From Priapulus caudatus (lineage: Eukaryota; Priapulida; Priapulimorpha; Priapulimorphida; Priapulidae): a stretch of 52,292 nt of DNA. Location of the stretch: assembly GCF_000485595.1 (NCBI RefSeq), contig NW_014578498.1, positions 13,048 through 65,339 on the forward strand, given 5' to 3'. Both the position numbers and the translations under genes were made by a program. Below, piece after piece: positions 41,418-52,292 of the stretch. The notes under the pieces were generated by a model that saw only the letters and a list, made by a program, of their open reading frames with translations, searched no databases and was not told where the DNA came from. Each line of letters begins with the position of its first letter. Position 1 is the first letter of the stretch.

Positions 41418-42996
41418 GCATTAAGATCGACATCGAACATGAACTGATCTGACTCCGCGTCCCACTGGACACGCAACGCGCGGTCAACCGGAAGACTGTC
41501 GCAATCTAGATCCAGGGATTTCGCGCCCTTGGCCCAGTCCTTATTAGGAATGAACTCCATCACCTCACGTTCACTACTCAGCCATGCCGTCATATTGAAT
41601 CCACGACTTTTAGTCATACCCTTCACATTGCCACGCAGCTCGATAACCTTTGGCATGTTGCCATCGGACTTGAGACAGTCATCCACGTACACATTATTGC
41701 GTATCGTATCAGCAGCGGCCTTTCCAAACTCAATCTCACCGTCGTCCGCAGCCCTTGGCAGCGCATAACTGGCGCAAGCGGCGAGCTCGTGGCGCCAAAC
41801 AAATGTACTACCATCTGGTACTCGATCACTGGACCAGCCAAGTTCCTATCACGCCACCACAAAAATCGCTGAAAGCTTGCATCCACCAGTGTCACACGGA
41901 CTTGACTGAACATGGACTCAATGTCGGCAACAACCGCCACTTCTTGTTCCCTGAAGCGCAGCAGGGTACCCACTAGATTGTTTGTCAAGTTTGGCCCAGA
42001 TAGAAGCTGATCATTCAACGACGTGCCACCGTACCTTGCTGCGCAATCAAACACCACTCGCAGTTTGCGCTTTTGCGGATGGTACACACCGTGGTGTGGC
42101 AAGTACCATGTGTGACCAGGCTGTGGAATCAGGTCACCGGTGACCTCACGCGCGTACCCATGACTTAAGGTTTTTTCCATGAACGCACAATAGTCCGCGT
42201 GGAATTCGGAATCGCGTTCTAGCCTTCTACCTAAACCCTTCAGCCTCTGTTCTGCCTGGGCCCGATTGTTGGGCATACTAACGTCCTGCGATCTAAAGGG
42301 CAGCCCTATTGTGTAATGCCCTTCCTCAAACTTGATGGACCGTGACACCGAGTCCAGGAATCTCCTATCCTCCCTTGAATACTGTTCCACATCATCCACA
42401 GCACCAGTACGTTCACTGAAGTCGTAGCTCATTTGTTGTTTCAATGCCTCATTCAACTCGGTCTCCGACGTCATGGACGAAGCATGGACGAAATTGGAAT
42501 GAACCACAATGCTGTTGGCCCTAGCCGTCGTACACAACGGCCCATTCACAACCCAACCCAACTTGGTGCGTACAGCGAAGGGTCCATCCCCTTTACTAGG
42601 GATAACCTCGTAAGGTTCCATAACCTGTGGCGTATTAATGCCTATTAGAAGCCCTACGCATGCGTCACCCGCAGGCCTTCGCAAGGGAACACCCTGTAGG
42701 TAAGGCCACTGCTTCACATCGTCCTCTGACACAATGTCCTCTTCACTAAAGGGTAGGGTGGCCTGCGACAAGACTGGCGGTAGCTTTACCACCTGGTCCC
42801 CATCTAGCGTAGCTATCTCCATTCCGCGTACCATGCTAACCTCGGTCACGGCTGTGTTTGACTCGTTGCCCATCGTTTTCAGCAAAATCGTGTTCTTGGT
42901 ACCTGTGGTGTTAAGTGAGCGCATGAACCGCTCTGTGCAGAAAGTAGCAGTACTACCAGAGTCCAAGACTGCGTATGTTTCCACATCACATTCCAT
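41418..42996 (-). pseudogene. E4 protease and reverse transcriptase
   Basis: - strand from 42996: DUF1758-type aspartic protease with VLDSGSTATFC (about 42965), the linker INTPQVMEPYEV...LGWVVNGPL, then RT with HHGVYHPQKRKLRVVFDCAA, ADIESMFSQVRV and FLWWRD. A frameshift near 41700 precedes the catalytic YVDDCLKS (about 41690). RT continues to the MITE insertion at 41417. Confidence 0.85.
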
Positions 42997-44602
42997 CCAT
43001 CCTCACTCGAACCGGCAAGATTGACATTGCAACCTTGTTTACTCCGGCCCCCATAGGACTACAACAAGTGTTAGTAGCCACAAATCCCACAAGTTTACAC
43101 CCGATGCCACTACCATTCGAATTGTCAACAAAGCTCCTGTGGAGCAGTGTTGGGTGCTGCTTATGGCACGTTGAACAGGCCAAGCGCCTCTTACAAAACT
43201 TGCTTTGGTGTCCGTATCCCAAACAACTGAAACAAAGCCCTTTAGACTTCAGAAACTCGATCGGATCATTTGCCTTACGCGATTCCCATCTTACAAACTC
43301 GACTAACTGACTAAATGTGACAGTTTTCCTGGCTTCCTTTGCCTTCATAACGTTGGTCCGCCATTTGTCGTGCATAAAGTAGGGTAGTTTGCCTACAATA
43401 CGCTTCAAGTTCTCAGAAAAATCCAAAACAGTGTCACCCTGGACATCCTTCACAGCGTGTTGACACTCCATCTGTATAATACCGTACTCGTCCAATGCCT
43501 TAGGATTGTCAGGCTTGATGTTTGGCCAGCGCAGTACCTTCTGCACATAGGCAGAGCCTATCACCTCAGGGTCACAGTAGCGTGTCTCCAGCTCCTGTAG
43601 TGCTGCCTTATAACCAACGGATCCAGCTAGATGCGAATAACCCTGAACAATTCTGCGTGCCTCGTGTGTAGTGTACTGTTCCAAGAAACACAGGCGTTCA
43701 TCGTCGTTATCCGTGTATGCGGTAATTCTCGAGTTGAATTGCCTCAAGAATTTCCGGTAATCTAAAGGACTCCCACTAAATTTTCTAATTTCAGCCTGCG
43801 GTTTTTTCAGTTCCCTAGCCACTTCTGCGATTGACGTGGCCGACGCGTCTGTGACATTGGCGGCGGTCTCGGGTTTCGCGTGTTTATCACGTTCCGCCAG
43901 TTTCGGTTTTTGGGTCAGACTCCTACGTGACCTACTAGAGACTCGTGAGTAATGCGACGCAGCTGAACCAAAGTTCTCCAAAACCTTTGCCTTTGCCTCC
44001 GCCACACCCAACTGAACCTTAAGCTCAAGCTCCTCTTCTTTCATTGATAAGTCTACCTTAGCCTGTTCCATTTCACGTCTTTCTTTCAAGGCCGCCGTTT
44101 TTGCCATAATTTCTGCCTTTTCCTGTTCGGCCTTAACCATCATCTCGCTCAGCCTAGAGCTACCTCCGCTACTACCTGAACCTCTACTGCCAGACTGTGA
44201 GGCACTAACATGATGCTCGTCCTGATCAAAGTCCAAGCCCATAGGCTCCTTCTCGTTATCTAACAACCACCTTTCTACCTTGGCCTTGAACTTACGGTAC
44301 TGCTTATTGGCCTCACCAGAGTTCTCATCTTCCCTGACCTTACTGTCTCCGTCCATGTGGGCTTGGTACTCCTCTTGAACAACGAGCGACTACTCATAGG
44401 CCTTCAGCCAAGTTCCATATTCCCTTCGAACACTGCCCACATCCTTAGTACCATTGCTGATACTGATGGTAATACTCTCCAGCAACAAGTTCACCTTCGT
44501 GACAGCGGCGTTCAAACGCTTTGAGCACCGTTCCATCTCGTACTCCTGACCTTCCATAGTGAGTCGCCTTACTCTTCCACTCCTTCGAAGCTGATCCTCC
44601 AT
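42986..44602 (-). pseudogene. E4 gag
   Basis: ATG at 44602 (MEDQLRRSGRVRRLTMEGQE) opens gag. An in-frame TAG at 44388-44390 interrupts it, and the same frame continues from 44387. A charged coiled-coil-like segment (about 44160-43970) is followed by the DUF1759 region (IRKFSGSPLDYRKFLRQFNS, about 43790) and Cys knuckles (CFSCLGYGHQSKFC and CSTCHKQHPTLLH, about 43235-43150). It ends at 42986, overlapping pol by 11 bases in another frame. The overlap contains a GATGGATG tandem duplication that can explain the frame change. Confidence 0.82.
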
Positions 44603-44645
44603 AAACGTAAGCTCCTGATCTTCCTAACGGCAGGATCGTAAATGA

Positions 44646-45336
44646 TGTAATCTCACAGATGCCGAAATGTCTTCCTCTTAACACAGGTCGAAAATACCAA
44701 CATCGAAGCAGTCAGTAGACTTAGTTAGATTTACTGCAAAACCATAAATTCACATATAAGACACACAATCACGAATAACCATTATAAATTATAATCTTAT
44801 GTTGTAGTCCTTTCCCCACCAGGTGCTGCCACCTATGCTAAGAAATGCACACTAAAATACTACCACTGCCCCGCGGTTTAAACGTATACAAGCAATCTTA
44901 TACGCTCAGGGTAACAACAACCTTATATAAAGACTAATCAGCACTGCTTTACAAATAGCAGGTATAAGGATTCTAATAACATCGTCAGTTATATAACAAA
45001 GAACAGAAACTCCCACGCTGAATCCACGAAGGCCATCACAAGAAGGCCAAACTTCTTGAGTACAAAAATGCCCCGAATTACTCAGTATTGCACAGTCATC
45101 TTACAAGACTAACGTCACTTTGCTCTATACACTACTCTATCAACATACCGATCCAAATGTCCTCTAAGCTCTTGTTAAGACAAAATATCTGCGAAAATAC
45201 AGGACGCTTCGCAAGAAGCTTCTCTGCCTACAACTCATAATGACAAAGGCCCTGCGCGCGCTGCGCATCCTAAACAAAAGAACAATCAGCAAATTAAAGG
45301 TAGTGCATCTGCATTAAAGGCAGATTGGCCGTTACA
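44646..45336 (-). repeat. E4 5' LTR (clean copy)
   Basis: 691 bp. On the - strand it contains TTTATATAAGG (about 44920) as a TATA candidate. Flanked on the right by CTGAC. Confidence 0.88.
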
Positions 45337-45341
45337 CTGAC

Positions 45342-48270
45342 TTACCTGTCATTAGTCACAGACAGTTGTACAACACAGGAAATTAGAAGCTGTATTCATT
45401 CGTATAGTAGGGATAGTAGGTCATTTGTTTATAAAGAACGCCAATGGCAATGGAATTTGTATGGTTAGTCGATAGCCCCAGTCACAAGAAACACAGAGCC
45501 GTTTACCGAATTACAAAATTCCACTGCTGTGACGATTTACGGGTTCTTTTCTGAAGAAACTTTGAGCCATTTTTGTCGCATCGTTAACTATGGGAAGGTA
45601 TAGGACCAAAATGGAACATTTTTTGAGCATTTCGACCCATTTCTGTTACTTAATTAGTTATATCTTCTAGATTTCTTAACCAATTACCCTGCTATTAGTT
45701 AAATCTTATTTTAGACCCTATGTTTGCTCTTATTTCACTTGTAATGACACTATATCATTAGTTAGGTATATTTCGAACAATGCTACCATAGTTGAGCTGT
45801 TTCTTTTCTGGTTATTTGTTATTGTTGCCATGGAAACAGATCCGAAAGTGGAAGTTCCTTACCTACCTGTCGAGTCACTATGTATTTCCATTCTATCGAA
45901 TTATTAACAAATTAAAAATTAAAAAGAAATGGTAATTCTTCATATTATCGTTGAACTCAAGAAATCATGTTGTCATATGATATATTAAAGACCGGTATTT
46001 ACTAGTTTCTTATTGCACCAGTTATAATCACTGACATTGACTGTTAAATAACTCACTTTCATCGATTCACATGCGAACACCGACACAGTATTGTGCTTGA
46101 ATATGAATTCAATTTTACTTGCAGTTTCCTTTCTCATTTCAAATATCTCATACTAATCTATTATACACTAACATAATCACATTTGTCTAACTATGACTGT
46201 AATAAAGTGCGTGTAAGTGTCAATAAATGTATGTTATAACTTAGAACATAACGCACTTGCCGTTTCCAAGTAATAAGTCAAATTCGACTGCTGTGATGAT
46301 TTACGGGTTCTTTTCTGAAGAAACTTTGAGCCATTTTTGTCGCATCGTTAACTATGGGAAGGTATAGGACCAAAATGGAACATTTTTTGAGCATTTCGAC
46401 CCATTTCTGTTACTTAATTAGTTATATCTTCTAGATTTCTTAACCAATTACCCTGCTATTAGTTAAATCTTATTTTAGACCCTATGTTTGCTCTTATTTC
46501 ACTTGTAATGACACTATATCATTAGTTAGGTATATTTCGAACAATGCTACCATAGTTGAGCTGTTTCTTTTCAGGTTATTTGTTATTGTTGCCATGGAAA
46601 CAGATCCGAAAGTGGAAGTTCCTTACCTACCTGTCGAGTCACTATGTATTTCCATTCTATCGAATTATTAACAAATTAAAAATTAAAAAGAAATGGTAAT
46701 TCTTCATATTATCGTTGAACTCAAGAAATCATGTTGTCATATGATATATTAAAGACCGGTATTTACTAGTTTCTTATTGCACCAGTTATAATCACTGACA
46801 TTGACTGTTAAATAACTCACTTTCATCGATTCACATGCGAACACCGACACAGTATTGTGCTTGAATATGAATTCAATTTTACTTGCAGTTTCCTTTCTCA
46901 TTTCAAATATCTCATACTAATCTATTATACACTAACATAATCACATTTGTCTAACTATGACTGTAATAAAGTGCGTGTAAGTGTCAATAAATGTATGTTA
47001 TAACTTAGAACATAACGCACTTGCCGTTTCCAAGTAATAAGTCAAATTCGACTGCTGTGACGATTTACGGGTTCTTTTCTGAAGAAACTTTGAGCCATTT
47101 TTGTCGCATCGTTAACTATGGGAAGGTATAGGACCAAAATGGGACATTTTTTGAGCAATTCGACCCACTTCTGTTACTTCATTAGTTATATCTTCTAGAT
47201 TTCTTAACCAATTACCCTGCTATTAGTTAAATCTCATTTTAGACTATGTTTGCTGTTATTTCACTTTTAATGACACTATATCATTAGTTAGGTATATTTC
47301 GAACAATGCTACCATAGTTCAGCTGTTTATTTTCTGGTTATTTGTTATTGTTGCCATGGAAACATGCAGATAAGAAAGTGGAAGTTCGTTACCTACCTGT
47401 GGAGTCACTATGTATTTCCATTATATCGAATTATTAACAAATTAAAAATTAAAAACAAATGCTAATTCTTCATATTATGGTTGAACTCAAGAAATAATGT
47501 TGTAATATGATATATTAAAGACCGGTATTTATTAGTTTCTTATTGCACCAGTTATAATAATTGACATTGACTGTTAAATAACTCACTTTCATCGATTCAC
47601 ATGCGAACACCGACACAGTATTGTGCTTGAATATGAATTTAATTTTAGTTGCAGTTTCCTTTCTCATTTTAAATATTTCCTACTAATCTATTATACACTA
47701 ACATAATAACATTTGTCTAACTATGACTGTAATAAAGTGGCTGTAAGTGTAAATAAATGTATGTTATAACTTATAACATAACGCACTTGCCGTTTCCAAG
47801 TAATATGTCAGGCATATGAAAAAACATAAAGGCATATGAAAGCAGTGTAAAGCAACAGGACATTTTACCTTTTGACGATTTTCGCAATATGACAACTCTT
47901 ACATTTCTATAAGTATTATAGGTCATCATAAGCAGGACATATGAAAGAATGTTTTAGAATGTATTCTTACGATTTCCATTTCACACTGGGTCGTTCCCAA
48001 CAATGTTCATGTTGAAAACATTAGGCCGCCAAACTACGAGATGCGAAATGCAGTGCATTAATTCAATGCTCACTTACCTGTCATTAGTCACCGACAGTTG
48101 TAGAACACAGGAAATTAGAAGCGCTATTCATTCGTATAGTAGGGATAGTAGCTCATTTCTTTATAAATAACCCCCAAAATTCCACTCCTGTGACGAGTTA
48201 CGGGCTTTTTTGTGACGAAATTTTGACCCATTTTTGTCTCATCGTTAACTATGGGAAGAAATGCTTTAAG
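45342..48270 (+). repeat. Complex satellite array
   Basis: T segment (45342-45513), three U units of 764 bp (about 45514-46277, 46278-47041, 47042-47805), V segment (47806-48069), then T again (48070-48174) and the start of a divergent U. U1 and U2 are nearly identical; U3 is more diverged. Non-coding. Confidence 0.88.
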
Positions 48271-50383
48271 AAATGCTTATAAAATTGGACTCCTGTCACG
48301 AGTCACGTTACAAGACGTCTAACATTTCCTTCATTTTGAGATTGAAATTCTTTGCAGGGATGTACGGGGAGGTGTGTGTCGACAGGCAGCTAGGTGTGTC
48401 CATGCGTGCCAAATTCTACACTACGGTGAAAGGTTGTTATACAGCAGTGTTCAATATTAATCATGACCTGCGCTCATCGCACGAAAACGACGCTAAGCTA
48501 AGGAATTTGTTAAACAACGGCTGCTCAGGCAGGCACGCACACAGTGGATACACGCACCTACACGCGGGTATTGCCTACGTGATGTGTTGGCCTATTCAAG
48601 TTGCGTATTGCTGCTTATTGCTGGAACGCACAGATACGCACATACAGCGAATAAAGCGCAATCATGCGAGCTGACTACCTACTCAATACGCACACTATCG
48701 CATGGCCGTGGGTATGTGGCTGGCTACCTTTAAAATTTGCTAAACTCTCGCAAGCAAACGCAACGTAAAATTGCATACGAGCGCGAGCGACTGAGAACGA
48801 GTGAATGCGAGCAACAGCGAGCGACAGCGAATGACGTAGCGCAGGTATACGCAATCATTCGCACGTCATTTCTTCAACTGTCGTCTTTCAACATTGCCGG
48901 GGTAACCCTGAAAACATTTCTTAATGCTTGTTCGTCCTCGTCTTCCAGCTCCATCATCACTTGCTAACATTGTGCGTCGTCTTTCCTCCCCCACATCCAG
49001 GACGGCACGCAACAACTTCAAAGGCCATTTCCTCCATCGAACTGAATGAGCACTTTGCCTTGCTCATAATCATCAATGGCATCTTCTTGTTTGAGGTGAA
49101 GGAAAAGGTTAAGCCTTTCGAGGGGAGAGCTGTGTTGCAAGGTCATTCATGTCATCACACTAATTTCCTTGTTTATGTAGACTCATGAGAAGCTTACATG
49201 TTTCTGCCCGGTGCGGCCAAATCACCATTTCTTATATACGGCCGCAGCCCGAGCGAGCTGGTACGCTTCACAGCGAGTTCGCACGCAACAGTACGAACGG
49301 CAGTGCAGCTAAAGCCATCAAATACGCACGAACGACACGCAACGATACCAGCTCGTGCGAGCGGCTAGCGAGGGGCAAGCCAGCCAAGAAGCACTTCCAT
49401 GCGCAATGTTGCGAGCACACTGCGTATTCAATCGTACTGGTTCCAGCAACAGCGAGCGCATAGGCAACCATAGGCAACCGTAGGCAGTCGCTATACGAGC
49501 GGCATAGCAGCTACATAGGCAATAGTCTCACTTGTAACTTAGAAAGCGCTGCCTATTGCTGGGTAAGGCGGCGTATTCATATACCCCGCCTAGCGCAGCA
49601 ATACGCAGCAACATACGCAAACGTATGACGAGCGCATACGCCCACGGAGATAGACGCACCTACACGCACGTACAGGCACGTTGATGCTAGAACGTTACAT
49701 GCACCTTCGCTACAACATGCAATTCGATGACAGTCAACATTGTGGGCCGTTTGGTTTTCAGCATGTTGCATTCTTTAACGATATCATTGAACGTCTTCAT
49801 CGAATATAACGTACGAAACAGCGAGCGTCACAAACATTGCCAACATGTTTGCATGATCACTTACACTTGTCATTACTGATATATGTAGTCATGTTCATGT
49901 CATTGCACTTAGATGTATTAACATAACATTTCACACACTCATGCAATTCATAATACATACAATTGCCATTGATGTTGCCATGGGGAAAAATAAAAGGCAA
50001 CAGACGAGAACGAGACAGCGATACCACGCCTAGCGCAGCAATACGCAGCGCAGTTAATCCGTCCGCCAGTATGTGAAATACTGACATAGCGCCCTTGCGC
50101 CACAACGTCACTATTTCACATACGCAGGGTAGAACTATTTCGCAGGATAGAATATGTAGAACTGTCACGTATTGGTCGGAGCTGTACGTCACTATTCTAC
50201 GTTTTGCTTGCCAAGCTATGTGAACATTTCACATAATGATTTTGTTGGCGTTTGCCGATAGACGCCACTGTCACCATTTTGTATACCTATTACGTGTGAT
50301 AAATTCAAACTTTTATTGAAGAGTAGAGGATTAGAACGTATTTGTAGAGCTGAAATAAAAAATTCTGTTGTAGGACGCGTGTT
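48271..50383. other. Repeat-rich DNA without recognisable gene
   Basis: Dense in related words (ATACGC, GCGAGC, GCAGCAATACGC). TAGCGCAGCAATACGCAGC occurs at 49590 and 50031 in the same orientation, and GCGTATTGCTGC at 48604 inversely. No convincing ORF; possibly nested MITEs. Confidence 0.5.
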
Positions 50384-50550
50384 CTACTTCTACTTCTACG
50401 CTATATTGGCCACCATCAACATACTGATGATTATGCCAACGAGAGGAGCTAGTTGAGACTTAAATAAAATTTTCCTTCCCTTGATTTTCTAAAGAAAAAA
50501 ACCGAAAAAAGCAAATTTTACTTAAAAAAAACTGCCCTGATGTCNCTTAG
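50384..50550 (-). mobile_element. 5'-truncated LINE 3' end
   Basis: Same sequence as 51501-51672 (GCTATATTGGCCACCATC..., then the ACTGCCCTGATGTC end), with one N at 50545. On the - strand it ends in TAGAAG repeats, typical of LINE tails lacking poly(A). Confidence 0.65.
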
Positions 50551-51500
50551 TTGAGGAACATATGAACCCAGATTTGATACCCAAAAATGTCTTTCATAAT
50601 TTGCAGGTAAATGTGCATAAGCCTCCTGACTACTATCCTACCTAGACTCTACAACTATTTCATGGCATAAGACAACGTAATGTAACGCGAAATGGTAACT
50701 TGTGGCTACAGTGAACTAATAATTAGTTTATAGGCTAGAGAGCTATAAGTGAGAATATAAAATAGATACCTACAGGCTACAGCATGCAACGTACAACGTT
50801 TTCAGTACAGTACGTACCGTACTCAGTATATGACTTGCGACCTGTCAATATCGTTTTATACTTCAAATTATGCTACATACACAAAATAATATCGATTTCG
50901 AAAATTATACTGTCTTATATGATTGACGACCTTACCTGGTACAGCTATCGCAGGACGCCATATCATGAATTTCCAAAAGGTAGCGGGTGAACGCCTCGTG
51001 GCGTTCAAACTCGCCGCTTGTCTTCCAAAACAGGCAGTCGTCCATGGATTCGGGAATCGCAACGTTACGCTGTTACTAATATTAGCACTATATCTTGCCC
51101 GTCTTGTATGAATACGGTCATCATTCAAAAAATACTTATTGGGTCGACCCATTTTTGTCCAAAACAATCACACAGAGACGAAAATAAGGTAGGAACACAA
51201 CCACCTCAACTTTGAAATGGTAGGCTGGCGCGGCGATGTAGTCACGCGCAAACTAGTTTGTTTATACCGCTGGTATCGCCATCTAGTGGACCGAAACTAA
51301 AAAATTATCAGTTTTCGGCCGCAGCAGTTTCACGGCGAGTATATTCCCGGGAGAAAACCATTTCGCCATCTAGAAATAATCAATTTGCGCGCAAAGAGCC
51401 TGGTCCTTTAAAAGCAATCCTAGCGCTCGACTATACACTGCAGCAGAAAAGTCGAGACGAATCCTAGCGCAGCAGAAAAGTAAATAGCAATCCTAGTGCT
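50551..51500. other. Intergenic DNA, no gene seen
   Basis: No ORF with recognisable domains. A direct repeat AATCCTAGCGC / AGCAGAAAAGT occurs at about 51416-51480. Confidence 0.5.
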
Positions 51501-51672
51501 CTACTTCTATTTCTACTTCTACGCTATATTGGCCACCATCAACATACTGATGATTATGCCAACGGGAGGCGCTAGTTGAGACTAAAATAAAATTTTCCTT
51601 CCCTTGATTTTCTAAAGAAAAAAAACCAAAAAAGCAAATTTTACTTAAAAAAACTGCCCTGATGTCGTTTAG
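51501..51672 (-). repeat. 3' UTR and tail of the right LINE copy
   Basis: Continuous with the ORF end at 51669. The - strand terminus is an AGAAGTAGAAATAGAAGTAG tract. Confidence 0.65.
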
Positions 51673-52292
51673 GCAGTAATCAGAGACTTAAAGGAACATA
51701 GATTTTCGGCTGTCACCACTTCAGTGGGTAAGGCGTTCCACTCTGTAATAGACCTGGGAAAGAAGGAGCCTTTCCTGTAGTCACATCTGCAGGATGGGAT
51801 TTGAAAAGAGTGCTCTGACATGTTCCTGGTGCTTCGAGTAGGTGGTATCAGACGGTTGCTGGTATCCACGTTGACCATGCCGTTGATGAGCTTGTACATC
51901 ATAGCCAAACGGGCAACCCTTCGTCTTGACTCCAGCGTCGGCCAGTTGAGTGTTTCAAGCATGTCAATAACACTCGACCTGTTGTGGTGGCGGTTTGAGA
52001 CATATCTCGCTGCTCGTCTTTGGACCATTTCAAGATGTTTGCAGTCCTGCGCCTGATATGGATCCCATACCGTGCTGGCATACTCCACCGTGGGCCTAAC
52101 CAATAAGGTATAGGCAAGTGATTTAACTTCCATTGAGGAAATATTTAGGTTCCTTCTCAGGAATGAAAGGGTTCCATTTGCTTTACTACAGATTGAGCTG
52201 ATGTGGTTGTGCCATCGAAGGTCTGATGTTAGTGTGACACCCAGGTACTTGGCTGATGTGGCCACGTCTAAGGTATGTCCGCGTAGAGCATA
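51669..52292 (-). CDS. LINE (CR1/Jockey-group) ORF2 C-terminal part
   Basis: The - strand is open from the window edge to TAA at 51669. It encodes KYLGVTLTSDLRWHNHI, LRRNL, LVRPTVEYASTVWDPY, VQRRAARYV, LNWPTLESRRRVARL and FFPRSITEWNALP. These are the hallmarks of the region after the reverse-transcriptase domain in CR1/Jockey-like LINEs of marine invertebrates. The endonuclease and RT domains lie beyond the window. About 207 residues, no stops, so a fairly young copy. Confidence 0.85.
   Translation of the reverse strand, partial: YALRGHTLDVATSAKYLGVTLTSDLRWHNHISSICSKANGTLSFLRRNLNISSMEVKSLAYTLLVRPTVEYASTVWDPYQAQDCKHLEMVQRRAARYVSNRHHNRSSVIDMLETLNWPTLESRRRVARLAMMYKLINGMVNVDTSNRLIPPTRSTRNMSEHSFQIPSCRCDYRKGSFFPRSITEWNALPTEVVTAENLCSFKSLITA

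Larger units (their letters stand above)
35225..45336 (-). mobile_element. E4: BEL/Pao LTR retrotransposon
   Basis: LTRs (- strand 5' LTR 44646-45336; 3' LTR from 35225 to 38216, disturbed) begin TGTAACGGCC and end ...GATTACA on the - strand. CTGAC flanks both sides (35220-35224, 45337-45341), and a pre-insertion paralogue of the site is visible at 48050-48080. Gag with DUF1759-like and knuckle regions, DUF1758-type protease, YVDD reverse transcriptase, RNase H and a BEL-type integrase identify the superfamily. Two TTAA-flanked MITEs lie inside it. Defective. Confidence 0.88.

Noticed and set aside
48928..49188. Possible host exon with acceptor-like CCACATCCAG
   Set aside because: Short frame without recognisable similarity and in repeat-like surroundings.
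1..52292. tRNA, rRNA and CRISPR arrays
   Set aside because: No cloverleaf with B-box-like GGTTCGAATCC, no rRNA signature and no spacer-repeat array found by eye. The tandem repeats seen have no unique spacers.

Overview
This is a eukaryotic (metazoan) genomic window, AT-rich and intron-containing, dominated by transposable elements of the kinds found in marine invertebrates (mag-like Ty3/Gypsy, BEL/Pao, an env-bearing Gypsy, a LINE, several MITEs, and TTAGGG-type telomeric words). I cannot fix the phylum from the sequence. The only host gene I recognise is FIBP (FGF1 intracellular-binding protein). Nine exons lie on the + strand between 7180 and 17528; together they encode about 336 residues ending at a TAA stop. 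The first roughly 30 residues are not in the window, so the first coding exon probably lies left of base 1.

Layout. 1-10273: a Gypsy element (E1) with 162-bp LTRs and matching ATAGC flanks, split in its integrase. Between its halves lie fragments of a second, reverse-strand Gypsy (E2) and FIBP intronic and exonic DNA. 8103-13265: the second E2 copy, with GTAAT target duplications, in FIBP intron 3; it carries E1's right half and a MITE with telomere-like repeats. 13367-17528: the rest of FIBP, with a hAT-type MITE in one intron. 18194-33239: a long-terminal-inverted-repeat DNA transposon (E5). It encodes, on the - strand, a roughly 1,300-residue protein of an uncharacterised family (N-terminal Cys motifs, PIN/FEN1-like EEADTR and DTDV motifs, C-terminal Tesmin/TSO1-like CXC motif). 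E5 is interrupted by a 9.3-kb env-carrying Gypsy provirus (E3, 22634-31946, 4-bp ATTT duplication). 33240-35224: short repeats and the edge of a complex satellite. 35225-45336: a reverse-strand BEL/Pao element (E4, CTGAC duplications) inserted into that satellite and itself hit by two TTAA-flanked MITEs; its left LTR contains an N gap and error-rich, falsely duplicated sequence. 45342-48270: the satellite, with three 764-bp tandem units. 48270-50380: repeat-rich DNA with no recognisable gene. 50384-52292: two copies of a LINE 3' end, the right one with the C-terminal part of its reverse-transcriptase ORF.

No element looks fully intact: every retroelement has at least one stop, frameshift or deletion. 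The most interesting object is E5. Its ends, intron, insertion site and coding content can all be read here, and its protein carries no DDE or tyrosine-recombinase motif that I recognise.
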